Shown: positions 8,482 through 18,409 of the stretch, piece after piece
How positions within the stretch are numbered: the first letter of the stretch is position 1
Layout of the letters: the number at the start of each line of letters is the position of its first letter
Source: Pseudomonadota bacterium
Lineage (GTDB): Bacteria > Desulfobacterota > Desulfobulbia > Desulfobulbales > Desulfocapsaceae
Assembly: GCA_023412495.1 (NCBI GenBank)
Contig: JAEYNP010000113.1
Span: forward strand, 139,325 to 203,324
Reading direction: 5' to 3'
Length of the DNA: 64,000 bases
Translations under genes and position numbers: made by a program
Notes under the pieces: generated by a model
Database searches by the model: none
Seen by the model: the letters and a program-made list of their open reading frames with translations, nothing else
Told to the model about the DNA's origin: nothing

Positions 8482-11400
8482 TCAGTTTTTTTTCGGGACT
8501 TGCGAACCATCATCTGTCAACAGGTGGGTCTCCGCCTCCTTCTTGCTCCCCCTCCGTTTCAGCCACTGCTGCAGTTGCTCCATATAGATGTAAAACACCG
8601 GCGTGACATAGAGGGTCAGCGTCTGGGAAAAGAGCAGGCCACCCACGACCGCAAGGCCGAGCGGACGGCGGGATTCGGCGCCGGCGCCGTAGCCGAGGGC
8701 GATGGGGATGCCGGCCATGAGCGCCGCCATGGTGGTCATCATGATTGGCCGGAAACGGATGATGCAGGCCTCGTGGATCGCCTCCTCGGGGCTCTTGCCC
8801 TCGCCCTGGGCCACAACGGCGAAATCGATCATCATGATGCCGTTCTTCTTGACCAGGCCGATCAGCATGATGATGCCGACAAAGGCGTAGATCGACAGCT
8901 CGGTCTTGAAGATCAAAAGGGTGAGCAGCGCGCCGAAGCCTGCAAACGGCAGCGCGGTGAGGATGGTCAGCGGGTGGATGAAGCTCTCGTAGAGGATGCC
9001 GAGCACGATGTAGATGACGACGATCGCCAGCAGCAGCAACCAGCCCATGCTGGCGAGCGATTGCTGGAACTGCTGGACGTTGCCCTGGAAGGAGTACGTC
9101 ACCCCGTCGGGCAGCACGGTCGCCGTGAGCTGCTGCAGGTCTGCGAGGACATCGCCCAGGGCCACGCCGGGCGGGGTGTTGAAGGAGAGCGTCACCGAAG
9201 GCAGCTGCCCGGTATGGTTGATGGACAGCGGCCCGACCCCCTGCTCGAGCGTCGCCACCGCGGTGAGCGGCACCAGCTTGCCCTGGCTGGAGCGGACATA
9301 CACCTTGTCAAGGACGGCCGCGTCGGTCCGGTAGCGGGGCAAAAATTCCATGATCACTTCGTACTGGTCATTGGCCCCGTTAATTGTCGAGACCGAGCGC
9401 TTGCCGAAGGCGCTGTACAGGGTTTCCTCGACCTGGCGCGGCGAGATGCCGAGCAGCAGGGCCCGATCCCGGTCGATCTTCACGTTCAGCTCGGGGTTTT
9501 CGAGCTGCAAATCGCTTGAGACATCGAGCAGGTTCGGCTGGTCGCGCAGGACCGTCTCCAGCTTCTTGGCCGAGGAATAGAGCAAGTCGAGATCGAGCCC
9601 CTGCAGGGTGAGCTGGTAGAGGCTGCGGGTCCTGCGGCCGCCGATATTGATGGTCGGCCGGTTGATCGGCATGGCCCTGATGCCGGGCACCGAGTTCAGT
9701 TTCGGCCGCAGTTCGGCGATGACCTGGTCGATCCCCAGTTGTCTTTCCGCACGGGGCTTCAACACCACCAGGATGAAGACCGAGTCGTCGACGTCCACGA
9801 AAAAGCGGTCGACATTTTCATCTTTTTGCAGGATTTCCGCCAGCTGCATGCCATGACCGACCATGGACGTCCAGGAGGTGTCCTGGGCGGTCTCGGTGTT
9901 CACCAGAATCATGTCGCGGTCCTCGGACGGGATGAAGCCCTTCGGGACGACCTGGAAGAGGTAGACGGTCGCCGCCAGCACCGCGAGCGACAGGGCCATG
10001 GTGGCGACCCTGTGGCGGAGGACGAAGCGCAGGCTTTTGCCGTAAAGTTCCACCATCGCCTGGTACATGGTCTCGGTTGCCAGATAGATCCGGCCGTGGC
10101 GGATGCGATGCGGCTCGCGCAGGAAACGGCTGGCGAGCATGGGCGTGAGCGTGAGACTCACCACTCCGGAGATCAGCACCGCCACGCCGATGGTCACCGC
10201 GAACTCCCGGAAGAGCCGGCCCATCATCCCGCCCAGGAAAAAGAGGGGGATGAAGATCGCCACCAGCGAGAAGGTCATGGACAGGATGGTGAAGCCGATC
10301 TCCCGCGCCCCGTCGAAGGCCGCCTGCATCCGGCTCTTGCCCATCTCCATGTGCCGGACGATGTTCTCCAGCATGACGATGGAGTCGTCCACGACGAAGC
10401 CGACTGAAAGCGTCAGCGCCATCAGCGAGATGTTGTCCAGGCTGTAGCCCAGCAGATACATGACGGCGAAGGTGCCGACAATGGACATGGGCAGGGACAG
10501 GCTGGGAATGGTGGTGGCGGAGAGGTTGCGGATGAAGAGGAAGATGACCATCACCACCAGGGCGAGCGTGAGCAGCATGGTGAACTGGATCTCGTGCACC
10601 GAATCCCGAATCGGGATGCTGCCGTCGCGGAGTATGGTGAGTTTCGCGGAAGCCGGAAGGCTTTCCGCCAGATCGGGCAGCACGGCCTTCACCGCCTCGG
10701 CGACCTCCAGGGTATTCATACCCGGCTGTTTGAAGACTGCCAGGAAAATGGACTGGGCCTTGCTCGTCCGGGTGAAGAACCAGGCGGCATCCTGATCGTC
10801 CTCGACACTGTCGAGCACCGTCGCCACCTCGGCGAGCCGCACCGGCCGGCCGTTGCGCACGGCCACGACGATATCCCGGTACTCCCTGGCCGCCTCCAGC
10901 TGGCCGTTGTCCTGCAGCGTCACTTTCTTCCGCTCGCCGGAGAGCTCACCCAGCGGCCGGTTGGTGTTCTGGGCATCGACGGCGTTCGCCACCTCGGCCA
11001 CATCGATATCGAAGGCCTTCAGCGCCACCGGGTCGAGCTGGATGCGCACCGCAAACTTCTGCGAGCCGCGTATCGCCACCTGGGCGACGCCGAGAATCGT
11101 CGACAGCCGCTGGCTGATGGTCTGGCCGTACTGGTCGAGCACGCTGAGCGGCAGGGTCGGGCTGGCGAGCGAGATGTAGAGGATCGGCAGATCGGAGGGG
11201 TTGGCCTTCCTGAAGGTCGGCGGCGAAGGCATGTTGTCGGGGAGGCGCCCAGCGGCCGAGCTGAGGGCCGACTGGACGTCCTGGGCGGCGGAATCGATGT
11301 CCCGTTCAAGGGCGAACTGCAGGGTGATCTGGGTGCGGCCGGCGGTGGAGACGGAGGTCATCGAGTCGATGCCGGCGATCCGCGAAAACTCCTTCTCGAG

Positions 11401-11601
11401 CACGGTGGCGACGGAGGCCGCCATGGTGTCCGGATTCGCCCCCGGAAGAGTCGCCGAGACGTTGATGGTCGGGTAGTCGACGTTCGGCAGGTCGCTGACC
11501 GGCAGCTGCTTATAGCCGATGAGGCCGAAGAGCAGGATGGTCAGCATCGTCAGCACGGTCATGACCGGCCGACGGATGAAGATGTCGGACATCGAGATCA
11601 T
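8482..11601 (-). CDS. RND multidrug efflux permease (AcrB/MdtC family)
   Basis: This 1039-residue inner-membrane proton/drug antiporter is full length for the HAE-1 RND family. The N-terminus (SDIFIRRPVMTVLTMLTILLFGL) is the first helix with the invariant RP. The periplasmic porter segment follows (LPNVDYPTINVSATLPGANP). TM4 has the proton-relay acidic pair in SVGFVVDDSIVMLENI. The second half repeats the helix bundle, with LVKKNGIMMIDFA. The start overlaps the adaptor gene by four bases, so permease, adaptor and outer-membrane channel form one operon. It resembles the MdtB/MdtC group more than AcrB itself. Substrate is unknown. Confidence 0.95.
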   Translation of the reverse strand: MISMSDIFIRRPVMTVLTMLTILLFGLIGYKQLPVSDLPNVDYPTINVSATLPGANPDTMAASVATVLEKEFSRIAGIDSMTSVSTAGRTQITLQFALERDIDSAAQDVQSALSSAAGRLPDNMPSPPTFRKANPSDLPILYISLASPTLPLSVLDQYGQTISQRLSTILGVAQVAIRGSQKFAVRIQLDPVALKAFDIDVAEVANAVDAQNTNRPLGELSGERKKVTLQDNGQLEAAREYRDIVVAVRNGRPVRLAEVATVLDSVEDDQDAAWFFTRTSKAQSIFLAVFKQPGMNTLEVAEAVKAVLPDLAESLPASAKLTILRDGSIPIRDSVHEIQFTMLLTLALVVMVIFLFIRNLSATTIPSLSLPMSIVGTFAVMYLLGYSLDNISLMALTLSVGFVVDDSIVMLENIVRHMEMGKSRMQAAFDGAREIGFTILSMTFSLVAIFIPLFFLGGMMGRLFREFAVTIGVAVLISGVVSLTLTPMLASRFLREPHRIRHGRIYLATETMYQAMVELYGKSLRFVLRHRVATMALSLAVLAATVYLFQVVPKGFIPSEDRDMILVNTETAQDTSWTSMVGHGMQLAEILQKDENVDRFFVDVDDSVFILVVLKPRAERQLGIDQVIAELRPKLNSVPGIRAMPINRPTINIGGRRTRSLYQLTLQGLDLDLLYSSAKKLETVLRDQPNLLDVSSDLQLENPELNVKIDRDRALLLGISPRQVEETLYSAFGKRSVSTINGANDQYEVIMEFLPRYRTDAAVLDKVYVRSSQGKLVPLTAVATLEQGVGPLSINHTGQLPSVTLSFNTPPGVALGDVLADLQQLTATVLPDGVTYSFQGNVQQFQQSLASMGWLLLLAIVVIYIVLGILYESFIHPLTILTALPFAGFGALLTLLIFKTELSIYAFVGIIMLIGLVKKNGIMMIDFAVVAQGEGKSPEEAIHEACIIRFRPIMMTTMAALMAGIPIALGYGAGAESRRPLGLAVVGGLLFSQTLTLYVTPVFYIYMEQLQQWLKRRGSKKEAETHLLTDDGSQVPKKN

Positions 11602-12794
11602 GACCTGCCCCGCCCCGCCTCCCGGCCCGAAGGCGAGGCCGTCTGTTCCGCGGGCGCCCTGCGGTCGACGACCTTGGCCCCGTCCGTGAGCTGCAGCTGG
11701 CCGTCGGTCACCACCCTTTCCCCGGGAGAGATGCCCTTCTCCACAACGGTCTCGTCACCGAAGACCATCCCCGCCTCGATCCGCCGGTCCTCGACGGTCA
11801 TATCGTCCCTCACCACGAAAACATGGGGCCCGCTCTGGCTCACCTGAATGGCGGTGCTGGGCACCACCGTGACATCCGGCCGGGTGGTAAGCACCAGCCG
11901 CACCTCGACGAATTGTCCGGGCCAGAGGGCCTTATCGCGATTGGCGGCCTCGGCCTTCAGGAGCAGTGTGCCGGTGGTGGAGTCGACGCTGTTGTCGAAA
12001 AAGGAAAATGCCGCGGGGATTTCGCCCGCAGGCTCGGCGATGAGCACCTGCAGCGATCCCTCCTCCCGGTATTTTTTCAGCTCGCCGAAATGGCGGCCGG
12101 GGACGGCAAAGGAGACCTTGACCGGGCTGACCTGATTGATGGTCACCATGGTTTCGTCATTGGCCTTGATCAGGTTGCCGGAGAAAACCACCTGCTGACC
12201 GGTGCGCCCGTCGATGGGGGCGGCGATCGTGCAGTATTCCAGCTGCAGCCGGGCATTTTCCACCGCCGCCTCGCCCGCCTTGATGCTGGCGGAGAGCGTC
12301 GCCACCTTGGTCTGGGCCTGCTCGGCCTGTTCCGTCGAGACATAGCCCTTTTTGGCAGCCCGGCTGTAGCGCTCCAGCTCTTTTTTGGCATTTTCGAGCT
12401 CCGCCCGGTCCCGGGCGAGATTGCCCTGCGCCTGGTTGAGCATCGCGGTGTACGGCCGGGGATCGAGGGAAAAGAGGAGATCCCCCTTCTTCACCTCATC
12501 GCCTTCCCGGAAGTGGATGCTCTGCAGGATGCCGGTGACCTGGGACTTGACCGACACCGAGGCGTAGGGCTCCACCGTGCCGACGGCCCGCAGCTCCACC
12601 GGCACGCTCTTCTGCAAGGCCTCACCCACCAGCACCGGCACGGCCCGCTTCTTCGGCTGGTCGGCCTTTGCCTTGCCGCCAGGCTGGTCGGCGGAACATC
12701 CGGCTAAAAACAGGACGAGCAGGAATAAGCCGGCAAGCAAAAATCCCTTTCGACGTGTGGCGCGGGTTTTCAAGATTTTCTTCATCATGATCAA
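11598..12794 (-). CDS. RND efflux periplasmic adaptor lipoprotein (membrane fusion protein)
   Basis: This 398-residue MdtA/AcrA-type adaptor has a lipoprotein signal ending in LFLAGCSADQ, so the mature protein should be anchored at Cys. It then has a beta-barrel/lipoyl segment (VEPYASVSVKSQVTGILQSI), an alpha-hairpin (roughly residues 115-190, LDPRPYTAMLNQAQGNLARD) and a second lipoyl half (LEYCTIAAPIDGRTG). It bridges the inner-membrane RND pump and the outer-membrane channel. Four-base overlaps on both sides show tight operon coupling with the channel gene upstream and the permease gene downstream. Confidence 0.93.
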   Translation of the reverse strand: MIMMKKILKTRATRRKGFLLAGLFLLVLFLAGCSADQPGGKAKADQPKKRAVPVLVGEALQKSVPVELRAVGTVEPYASVSVKSQVTGILQSIHFREGDEVKKGDLLFSLDPRPYTAMLNQAQGNLARDRAELENAKKELERYSRAAKKGYVSTEQAEQAQTKVATLSASIKAGEAAVENARLQLEYCTIAAPIDGRTGQQVVFSGNLIKANDETMVTINQVSPVKVSFAVPGRHFGELKKYREEGSLQVLIAEPAGEIPAAFSFFDNSVDSTTGTLLLKAEAANRDKALWPGQFVEVRLVLTTRPDVTVVPSTAIQVSQSGPHVFVVRDDMTVEDRRIEAGMVFGDETVVEKGISPGERVVTDGQLQLTDGAKVVDRRAPAEQTASPSGREAGRGRS

Positions 12795-14281
12795 TCTACC
12801 GCTGAAGTATCTGTTTCGGTTTCCTGCACATTGCCGCCGGCAGCCACGCCTTGTTCCAGCCCGTCCCGCCAGCCGCCGCCCAGGGCCTTGAAGATCGCCA
12901 CAAGGGCTAAATTGAGCCGCTGCTCGCTTTGGGCCAGCTGATCCTCGGATTGGTACAGGGCGCGCTCGCTCTGGAGAACATTGAGGAAATCCGTAAGACC
13001 GCTCTCGAAGAGCCCCGTGGCCATCGCCACCGCCCTTTCGCTCGAGTCGACGGCCTCCATGAGAATGCGCCTCGTCTCCTGTTCCTTGACAAAGGCCGCG
13101 AGACCTATCTCAACCTCGGCAAAGGCGGCAAGCACCGACTGTTGATACTCGGCAATCGCCGCATCCCGGCGCGCCTCGCTGATTTCGACGCCCGCCCGCC
13201 GCCGGCCCTGGTCGAACAGCGCCAGGTCGATGACCGGCCCGGCCGCCCAAAAGCGGCTGCTTTTGCTGATGAGATCCCCGAGGCTGGTGCTCTGCAGTCC
13301 GATGGCAGCCGGCAGGGAAAAGCGGGGGAAAAGCTCGGCGGTGGCAACGCCGATATCGGCGGTGGCGGCGGCCAGGCGGCGTTCCGCGGCGCGGATGTCG
13401 GGGCGCTGACGCATGAGCTCGGACGGCAGGTCTACCGGAATCCCGTCCGGCGCGAGGGGGATGGCTGCCTCCCGGGACAACTCGGCTGTGAGGCTTCCCG
13501 GATGGCCGCCGAGAAGGAGGGCCAACTGGTACATCGACTGCCGGGCGGCCGCCTCCAGGGCCGGCACCGTGGCCCTGGTCAGGGCCAGCTGAGTCTCGGC
13601 CTGGACCAGGTCGAGTTCGTTGCCGAGACCCATCTCGTAGCGGCCTCTGACTACTTCCACCGTTCTTTCCTGGGTGGCGATGTTCTTGCGGGTGGTTGCG
13701 AGGCGCTTTTCGCTGCCCCGCAGTTCCAGGTAATTCCTCGCGACCTCCGCCTGCAGGGTGACCAGGACAGCGCGCAGATCCTCCTCGGTGGCGGCAAGGG
13801 CCGCATCGGCCGATTCCACCGACCGCCTCACACCGCCAAAGATGTCGATCTCCCAGGCGGCGTCGAAGCCGATCTGGAAGAGGTTCCGATTGCTCCCCGT
13901 GGAGGAGACATTCTCGCTCCGCCGGCTGTGGCTCGCCTCCGCCGAACCGAAGATGGATCCGGTCGCCCCGGCGATTACCCGTTCGGCCCTCGCCTCGCGG
14001 ATGCGGGCGGCGGCGCGCTGCAGGTCAAGGTTGGCGGCCGAGGCCCGCATGACCAGGGAGTCGAGCAGGGGGTCGCGAAAGAGGGTCCACCACCGGCCGC
14101 TGGCGTACCCGGCGCCGAAAGTGGAAAGGGCGATGGAACCCTGCCACGCCGCCGGCATCTCCGGCTGCGGCGATCGATAATCGGGGCCCACCGCCGGGCA
14201 GCCGGTCAGCAAGACCAGCCAGATCACGCCTGTCCGCCGTATCGCCTTCCATCGGTAAAACGTCATAAGCCAGGAGTTCAT
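12791..14281 (-). CDS. NodT-family outer membrane efflux channel lipoprotein
   Basis: This is a 496-residue TolC/OprM-type channel. The N-terminus has a short signal with a lipobox-like LLTGC followed by the family signature PAVGPDYRSPQPEMPAAWQ. Two outer membrane efflux repeats follow, with coiled-coil segments such as LDLQRAAARIREARAERV and EQRLNLALVAIFKALGGGW near the end. It is the first gene of the RND operon; the next gene overlaps it by four bases. The ribosome site before the chosen ATG is weak, and a second ATG five codons in (MTFYRW) is possible. A possible minus-strand promoter (TTGTCA at 14383-14388) lies about 105 bases upstream. Confidence 0.9.
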   Translation of the reverse strand: MNSWLMTFYRWKAIRRTGVIWLVLLTGCPAVGPDYRSPQPEMPAAWQGSIALSTFGAGYASGRWWTLFRDPLLDSLVMRASAANLDLQRAAARIREARAERVIAGATGSIFGSAEASHSRRSENVSSTGSNRNLFQIGFDAAWEIDIFGGVRRSVESADAALAATEEDLRAVLVTLQAEVARNYLELRGSEKRLATTRKNIATQERTVEVVRGRYEMGLGNELDLVQAETQLALTRATVPALEAAARQSMYQLALLLGGHPGSLTAELSREAAIPLAPDGIPVDLPSELMRQRPDIRAAERRLAAATADIGVATAELFPRFSLPAAIGLQSTSLGDLISKSSRFWAAGPVIDLALFDQGRRRAGVEISEARRDAAIAEYQQSVLAAFAEVEIGLAAFVKEQETRRILMEAVDSSERAVAMATGLFESGLTDFLNVLQSERALYQSEDQLAQSEQRLNLALVAIFKALGGGWRDGLEQGVAAGGNVQETETDTSAVD

Positions 14282-14501
14282 TCTGCTGAGGGTGAAAGGC
14301 GGGGGTATGGATAAGGTGGCAAGGGTGCGGGTCCTCTTTGGGGTCGTGGGTCTTGTAAATTACTACATTGTTCAAAGGCTTATGACAAGGTAATTTTTTG
14401 CGCGCGGAAGGCAAGCGGCGATGGTGAAATAATACGGTTGGCGAAATGGCAGGACCCTTGGGTCCGCCGGGATCCGGCGCCCAAAGGCCGGCAAGGCAGG
14501 A

Positions 14502-16640
14502 TCAGGTACGATTCTGCTCAACCGTCACGTTGAATTCCTCGAGCTGCACGGCGGCGTCCTTGCCTTCGCCCACCAGATGAAAGGAAAACGACTGCCTCGC
14601 CTCGGCGTTGATGAAGTCGAATTCGACCCTCCCCTCCTCCCCGGCAAACAGGGTCGGGAAGGTATCGTAAGCGATGTCGGAAACCGGATGTTCGTTCTGG
14701 CGCAGGAAGAGCTGGAGCTGCAGTCCCTCCTCGGAAGCCTGCAGGGCCAGAACCCGGATGGACACATGGACCCTGGAGCCGGCCGGGAACTGCAGATACT
14801 GGGCCCCGGCGAGGCTGTCCGACCACTCGTTGCCCCACTTTTCCGGCAGCTTGCGGATCTCGCCGCCGGCGAACTGCAGGACCTGGCTCCTGTTCTGTTC
14901 GGCGACGGAATGATCCATGGCGGCGGCCATCGCCCACAGCCGGTTGGTGTGGGCAGGCTTGTCCGGCCCCAGCAGAGCGGCCGGCTCGCCAAGCAGCGAC
15001 CGGGATTTGGCCTTCAGGCAGCTGCCCTCCCTGGTGCACTCGTAGCTGATATTGTCGGCGCCGTGCCAGCGGAGCTTGCCGCCGGTGTAGCTCACCATCT
15101 CCCTGGACTTCCGGTAGTCGCGGAAGATGCTCCGGCCCACCAGGGACTTCGGCATCTCGAGATTGAAGTAGTCGAAAATGGATAGCGTCATATCGACGAG
15201 GCCGTAGGAGCCCTCCTTCAGCCGGGGCAGCCGGTCGCCATCCGGAGCGAGAACGACGAGAAAGCCCCAGCTGCTCATCCACTCGGCCAGTTCCGAGCCG
15301 TGGGATTCATCGCTGGTGAGGACGACCAGAGTGTCGTCTAGAATCTTCTCCTGATTCAGCCACGTGATGAAATCGGCGACTGCCCTGTCGAGGATGGCGA
15401 CCGTGGCGGTCCTCCGGTCGGGATAACGTTCCGCCACTTCATCGGAGACGTGGAAAGGATGATGGGTGCCGACCGTCAGCAGGGTGAGCAGCCACGGTTT
15501 CTCCTGGTTTCGGAGATCCCTTATGTAGGGAATAATCTGCCGGAAAAAGGCCGGATCGCTCGGCCCCCACATGGAGGCGTCTGGATCGGGCTCGGTGAAC
15601 CACTCGCTGCCGTGCACCTCCTGGAAGCCGATCATGGGCATGACCCGATCCTTGCTCATGAAATTGAGGCTCGCGGCCTGGAGGAAATGGGTGGTCCAGC
15701 CGGCCTCCGCCATTCTCGCCGGCAGGCAGTCCCCCGCCCGGCCGAGGTTCTGCTGCAGCTCGAAGGCCTTGGGCGTCTCAAAGGAAAACTTGCTGAAATC
15801 CCCGCACAGCAGGGAATAGATTCCCCGGATCGTCTGGTGGCTATGGGTCGCGAAGTCGGGCACGAGCATGCCGCCTGGCGTGGCATCCGCCAGAGCCTGC
15901 ATTGAAAACGCCTCTGCCTGCACCCCCATCGCCTGCCTGATCTCCGGGTGATAGAGCCCGGTCAGCCCCTCCAGGACGATAATCATGACGTTTTTGCCGC
16001 GACCCCTCTCCAGCAGCGAGGCCCCGCTCAGGTCCACCTGCTTGAGGTCCGGCGGCAGATCGGCGATTGTCAGGAGCAGCGGAGGCTCCTGCAGGGAACT
16101 GAGCAGGGCGTCCCGGACGAACCAGTGCAGAGGGTTGTACCGAGAGGCCACGCTGACATCCTCATGCCGGTGGCTGAGCTGGACCTGGATCGCCAGCAGG
16201 ATAATACCCGCTGCCGTCCCCGCTGCCAAAAGGATTGGCCGGACGGCGGGCCGGCGCTCGGACCCGCGCCAAAAAACGGTAAGGCAGAATGAGAGGAGCA
16301 ACAGGGCGGTGAACAGCGGGTGGGCGAGGTGCATGCCGAATACGGAATTGAAGACGAACTCCGGATCGGCCAGATATTGCAGATCGGATAAGGAAGGCAG
16401 CCGCTGGATGGCCACTTGCAGTTCCATCGAACCGGCCTGGAACAGCACCCAGAAGAGCAGGAGCGGTAAACGAAGCCGAAAAGGGCCGGCCAGGAGGATG
16501 AAAAAGAGCAGAAGGCCGCAGCCGAGGTCGGACACCAGGCCGATCGGCTCCTGACCGTCCAGCTGCGACAGCCGCCGGAGAAATGGCATAAAACACGGGA
16601 TGCCCAGCAGGATGGGGAAAAGTTTATCGTTCACCTTCAT
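14502..16640 (-). CDS. Membrane sulfatase/LTA-synthase-like alkaline phosphatase superfamily enzyme
   Basis: This protein of about 712 residues has several N-terminal membrane helices (roughly residues 5-160), then an extracytoplasmic catalytic domain. That domain starts KNVMIIVLEGLTGLYHPEI, the usual metal-binding/nucleophile region of LtaS-like enzymes. The segment THSHQTIRGIYSLLCG likely carries the nucleophilic Thr, and TSDESHGSE holds the second metal-ligand cluster, with Ser-His in place of the usual Asp-His. Such enzymes transfer phosphoglycerol or phosphoethanolamine, or cleave sulfate or phosphate esters, at the cell surface. A C-terminal segment of about 170 residues after the enzyme looks beta-rich. 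The start could be a TTG three codons earlier. No neighbours hint at the substrate. Confidence 0.8.
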   Translation of the reverse strand: MKVNDKLFPILLGIPCFMPFLRRLSQLDGQEPIGLVSDLGCGLLLFFILLAGPFRLRLPLLLFWVLFQAGSMELQVAIQRLPSLSDLQYLADPEFVFNSVFGMHLAHPLFTALLLLSFCLTVFWRGSERRPAVRPILLAAGTAAGIILLAIQVQLSHRHEDVSVASRYNPLHWFVRDALLSSLQEPPLLLTIADLPPDLKQVDLSGASLLERGRGKNVMIIVLEGLTGLYHPEIRQAMGVQAEAFSMQALADATPGGMLVPDFATHSHQTIRGIYSLLCGDFSKFSFETPKAFELQQNLGRAGDCLPARMAEAGWTTHFLQAASLNFMSKDRVMPMIGFQEVHGSEWFTEPDPDASMWGPSDPAFFRQIIPYIRDLRNQEKPWLLTLLTVGTHHPFHVSDEVAERYPDRRTATVAILDRAVADFITWLNQEKILDDTLVVLTSDESHGSELAEWMSSWGFLVVLAPDGDRLPRLKEGSYGLVDMTLSIFDYFNLEMPKSLVGRSIFRDYRKSREMVSYTGGKLRWHGADNISYECTREGSCLKAKSRSLLGEPAALLGPDKPAHTNRLWAMAAAMDHSVAEQNRSQVLQFAGGEIRKLPEKWGNEWSDSLAGAQYLQFPAGSRVHVSIRVLALQASEEGLQLQLFLRQNEHPVSDIAYDTFPTLFAGEEGRVEFDFINAEARQSFSFHLVGEGKDAAVQLEEFNVTVEQNRT

Positions 16641-16793
16641 TTCGACCAAGACCTGGAGAGTTTGCTGACGGGTGAACCGCGGGAATGGTTACACCCCCGA
16701 TCCCGGAGGAGCGGGAAATTTCATGGCCGCAGCCAGAGCCAGTATAGAAGCAATTTGGGGATAAGACAAGATGGATCCACGGAAATCGGTCGC

Positions 16794-17855
16794 TCAGGAC
16801 TTCAAGGTCTCCCCGATCACCCTGAACCAGTTGCCGTGGGCGATCTTTTCCAGTGCCGGCCGGTCGAAGCCTTCCTCCGCCAGCTTGGCGAGAATCTTCG
16901 GCAATCCCGCCACGCTGCCCACCTCTTCGGGCAAGAGGACTCCGTCCAGGTCGGATCCGAAGGCCACGTGATCGATGCCCATCCTGTCGACACCGTAAAG
17001 AATGTGGCGGACGATTTCGCTGATCGGCGTCCGGGCGGTGAGCTGTCCGTCGGCTCTTAGAAAAGCCGGGGCGAAATTGATGCCGACCACGCCGCCAGAC
17101 TCCTTGATGGCCGAGAGCTGGGCGTCGGTCAGATTACGCGAGCATGGACAGAGGCCGTGCATGCAGGAGTGGCTGGCCACCAGAGGTTTGCCGGATATCC
17201 GTGCCACATCCCAGAATCCCTTTTCATTCAGGTGGGAGAGGTCGAGCAGGATGCCTTTGGCATTGCAGGCGGCAACCAGTTCGAAACCGGCCGGAGTCAG
17301 ACCGGGTCCGGTATCGGGACCGCCGGGAAAGGCGAAGTCCACTCCGAAGCCGAAGGCGTTGGGCCGGCTCCAGACGAGGCCGAGGGAGCGCAGGCCCCGG
17401 TCGTAATAGTGGTCGAGATTGGCGAGATCGGAGGCGATGGCCTCCGCCCCCTCGAAGTGCAGGATGGCGGATATTGTGCCGTCCGCGAACTGGCGCGCCA
17501 GCTGCTCGTGAGACCTGGTCAGGCGGATGCGGCCTCCCGCCTGTTCCTCCAGCAGCAGAAAACGATCGATGCAACGATTGGTGACCCACTCAGCGTAATC
17601 GCCGGGGATGGGCTGCGATTCCTCCCCGCCTTTGGCCGGCAGCGAGATCGAGAAGACTCCATCCTCCGGCTGCATTCCCGGCGGCGGGACGAAAATGGCG
17701 AACAGACCGCCGCCGAACCGCCCCTCCACTGCCCGGGGAATATCGAAATGGCCGATTTCGCCCCGATCAAGGAAAGATCGTGTGGTTCCGGAAAGAATCA
17801 TCAGGGAATCGTTGTGGCCATCGAAAATCCTGAGGTTGTCGAGCTTTGTGGTCAT
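16794..17855 (-). CDS. Membrane dipeptidase (peptidase family M19)
   Basis: This 353-residue zinc dipeptidase of the renal dipeptidase family shows the conserved metal-ligand motifs in order. They are HND in FDGHNDSLMIL, the bridging Glu in ILHFEGAEAI, His in LDLSHLNEKGF, His in ASHSCMHGL (with the SRNLTD substrate loop) and Asp in AFGSDLDGV. Length and motif spacing are normal, and no signal peptide is present, so it is probably cytosolic. It cleaves dipeptides, including some with D-residues. It stands alone; the upstream gene reads in the opposite direction. Confidence 0.92.
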   Translation of the reverse strand: MTTKLDNLRIFDGHNDSLMILSGTTRSFLDRGEIGHFDIPRAVEGRFGGGLFAIFVPPPGMQPEDGVFSISLPAKGGEESQPIPGDYAEWVTNRCIDRFLLLEEQAGGRIRLTRSHEQLARQFADGTISAILHFEGAEAIASDLANLDHYYDRGLRSLGLVWSRPNAFGFGVDFAFPGGPDTGPGLTPAGFELVAACNAKGILLDLSHLNEKGFWDVARISGKPLVASHSCMHGLCPCSRNLTDAQLSAIKESGGVVGINFAPAFLRADGQLTARTPISEIVRHILYGVDRMGIDHVAFGSDLDGVLLPEEVGSVAGLPKILAKLAEEGFDRPALEKIAHGNWFRVIGETLKS

Positions 17856-18208
17856 GCGTTTCGCCTCGATTATTTCAATTCGTAAGTTCTTCTTGTGCTT
17901 CCATTTCCTCTTGAAATTCTCCCTTCAGTATTGTGCCGGAGAGGAGGTTTTCTGCCCGCGGCAAGGGGTTTCCGTCTAGTCCATTTTCTCACATATAAGG
18001 GGATTACAATTTGCACCAAATTTTTTCATCAAGATTTTACCTCCACAGCTGTCTCTCATGACCAAACCCGCCTGGAGGCGAAAGCACTTGAGACCCTCGC
18101 GAAAAACTTCCCCCACAAGGTAAGTACCTGCAGGAGATTTATTTCAACGAAACAAACAATGAATTTCTAAGGTAAATGGCAGACCCCGAAATTTGGATGA
18201 AAAAATTT
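17856..18208. other. Intergenic region upstream of the LbtU-like gene
   Basis: This AT-richer gap of about 350 bases contains no gene that I can support. Near its right end (18146-18175) it has a short match to the tail of the dispersed repeat described at 41739-41880 (AATTTCTAAGGTA). The divergent dipeptidase gene must have its promoter in the left part, but I see no strong candidate. Confidence 0.5.
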
Positions 18209-18224
18209 ATTAGGTGTATCTAAT
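18209..18224. promoter_or_regulatory. DtxR-type operator 1 at the LbtU-like promoter
   Basis: ATTAGGTGTATCTAAT is an imperfect palindrome carrying the TTAGG half-site known from DtxR/IdeR-class metal-dependent repressors. It lies seven bases upstream of the -35 element. The reverse complement of a second site at 18270-18285 matches it at 12 of 16 positions, giving the consensus ATTAGGYGYAKCTAAT. Two matching copies around one promoter argue strongly against chance. Confidence 0.68.
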
Positions 18225-18230
18225 TTTCGA

Positions 18231-18258
18231 TTGACTCCCTGAAGAAATATTGTAGATT
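18231..18258 (+). promoter_or_regulatory. Sigma-70 promoter of the LbtU-like gene
   Basis: TTGACT (18231-18236) and TAGATT (18253-18258) are separated by 16 bases. Transcription would start near 18265, about 145 bases before the chosen start codon. The element is bracketed by the two palindromic operators, so a repressor bound to them would block polymerase. Confidence 0.65.
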
Positions 18259-18269
18259 GCCCTGCTGAA

Positions 18270-18285
18270 ATTAGCTGCGCCTAAT
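18270..18285. promoter_or_regulatory. DtxR-type operator 2 at the LbtU-like promoter
   Basis: ATTAGCTGCGCCTAAT reads ATTAGGCGCAGCTAAT on the other strand and is the partner of operator 1. It covers roughly +5 to +20 of the predicted transcript. Known DtxR-family operators use TTAGG/CCTAA-type arms, so iron- or manganese-dependent repression is the likely reading. Confidence 0.65.
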
Positions 18286-18409
18286 TCATGGAATTCATCT
18301 CATAACATACGTGAATTCCTCCTCATACCACAGCTTGATCAATGGCAGACCTTCCCCTGCTGAGGAGAAGGGAATTTACGATAACAGAGCAGGAGCAAAG
18401 GAAGAAATT

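Noticed and set aside
14452..14465. GGACCCTTGGGTCC palindrome resembling the ACCCTTGGGT core of the dispersed repeat.
   Set aside because: The flanking sequence does not match the repeat, so it may be chance or a very degraded relic.
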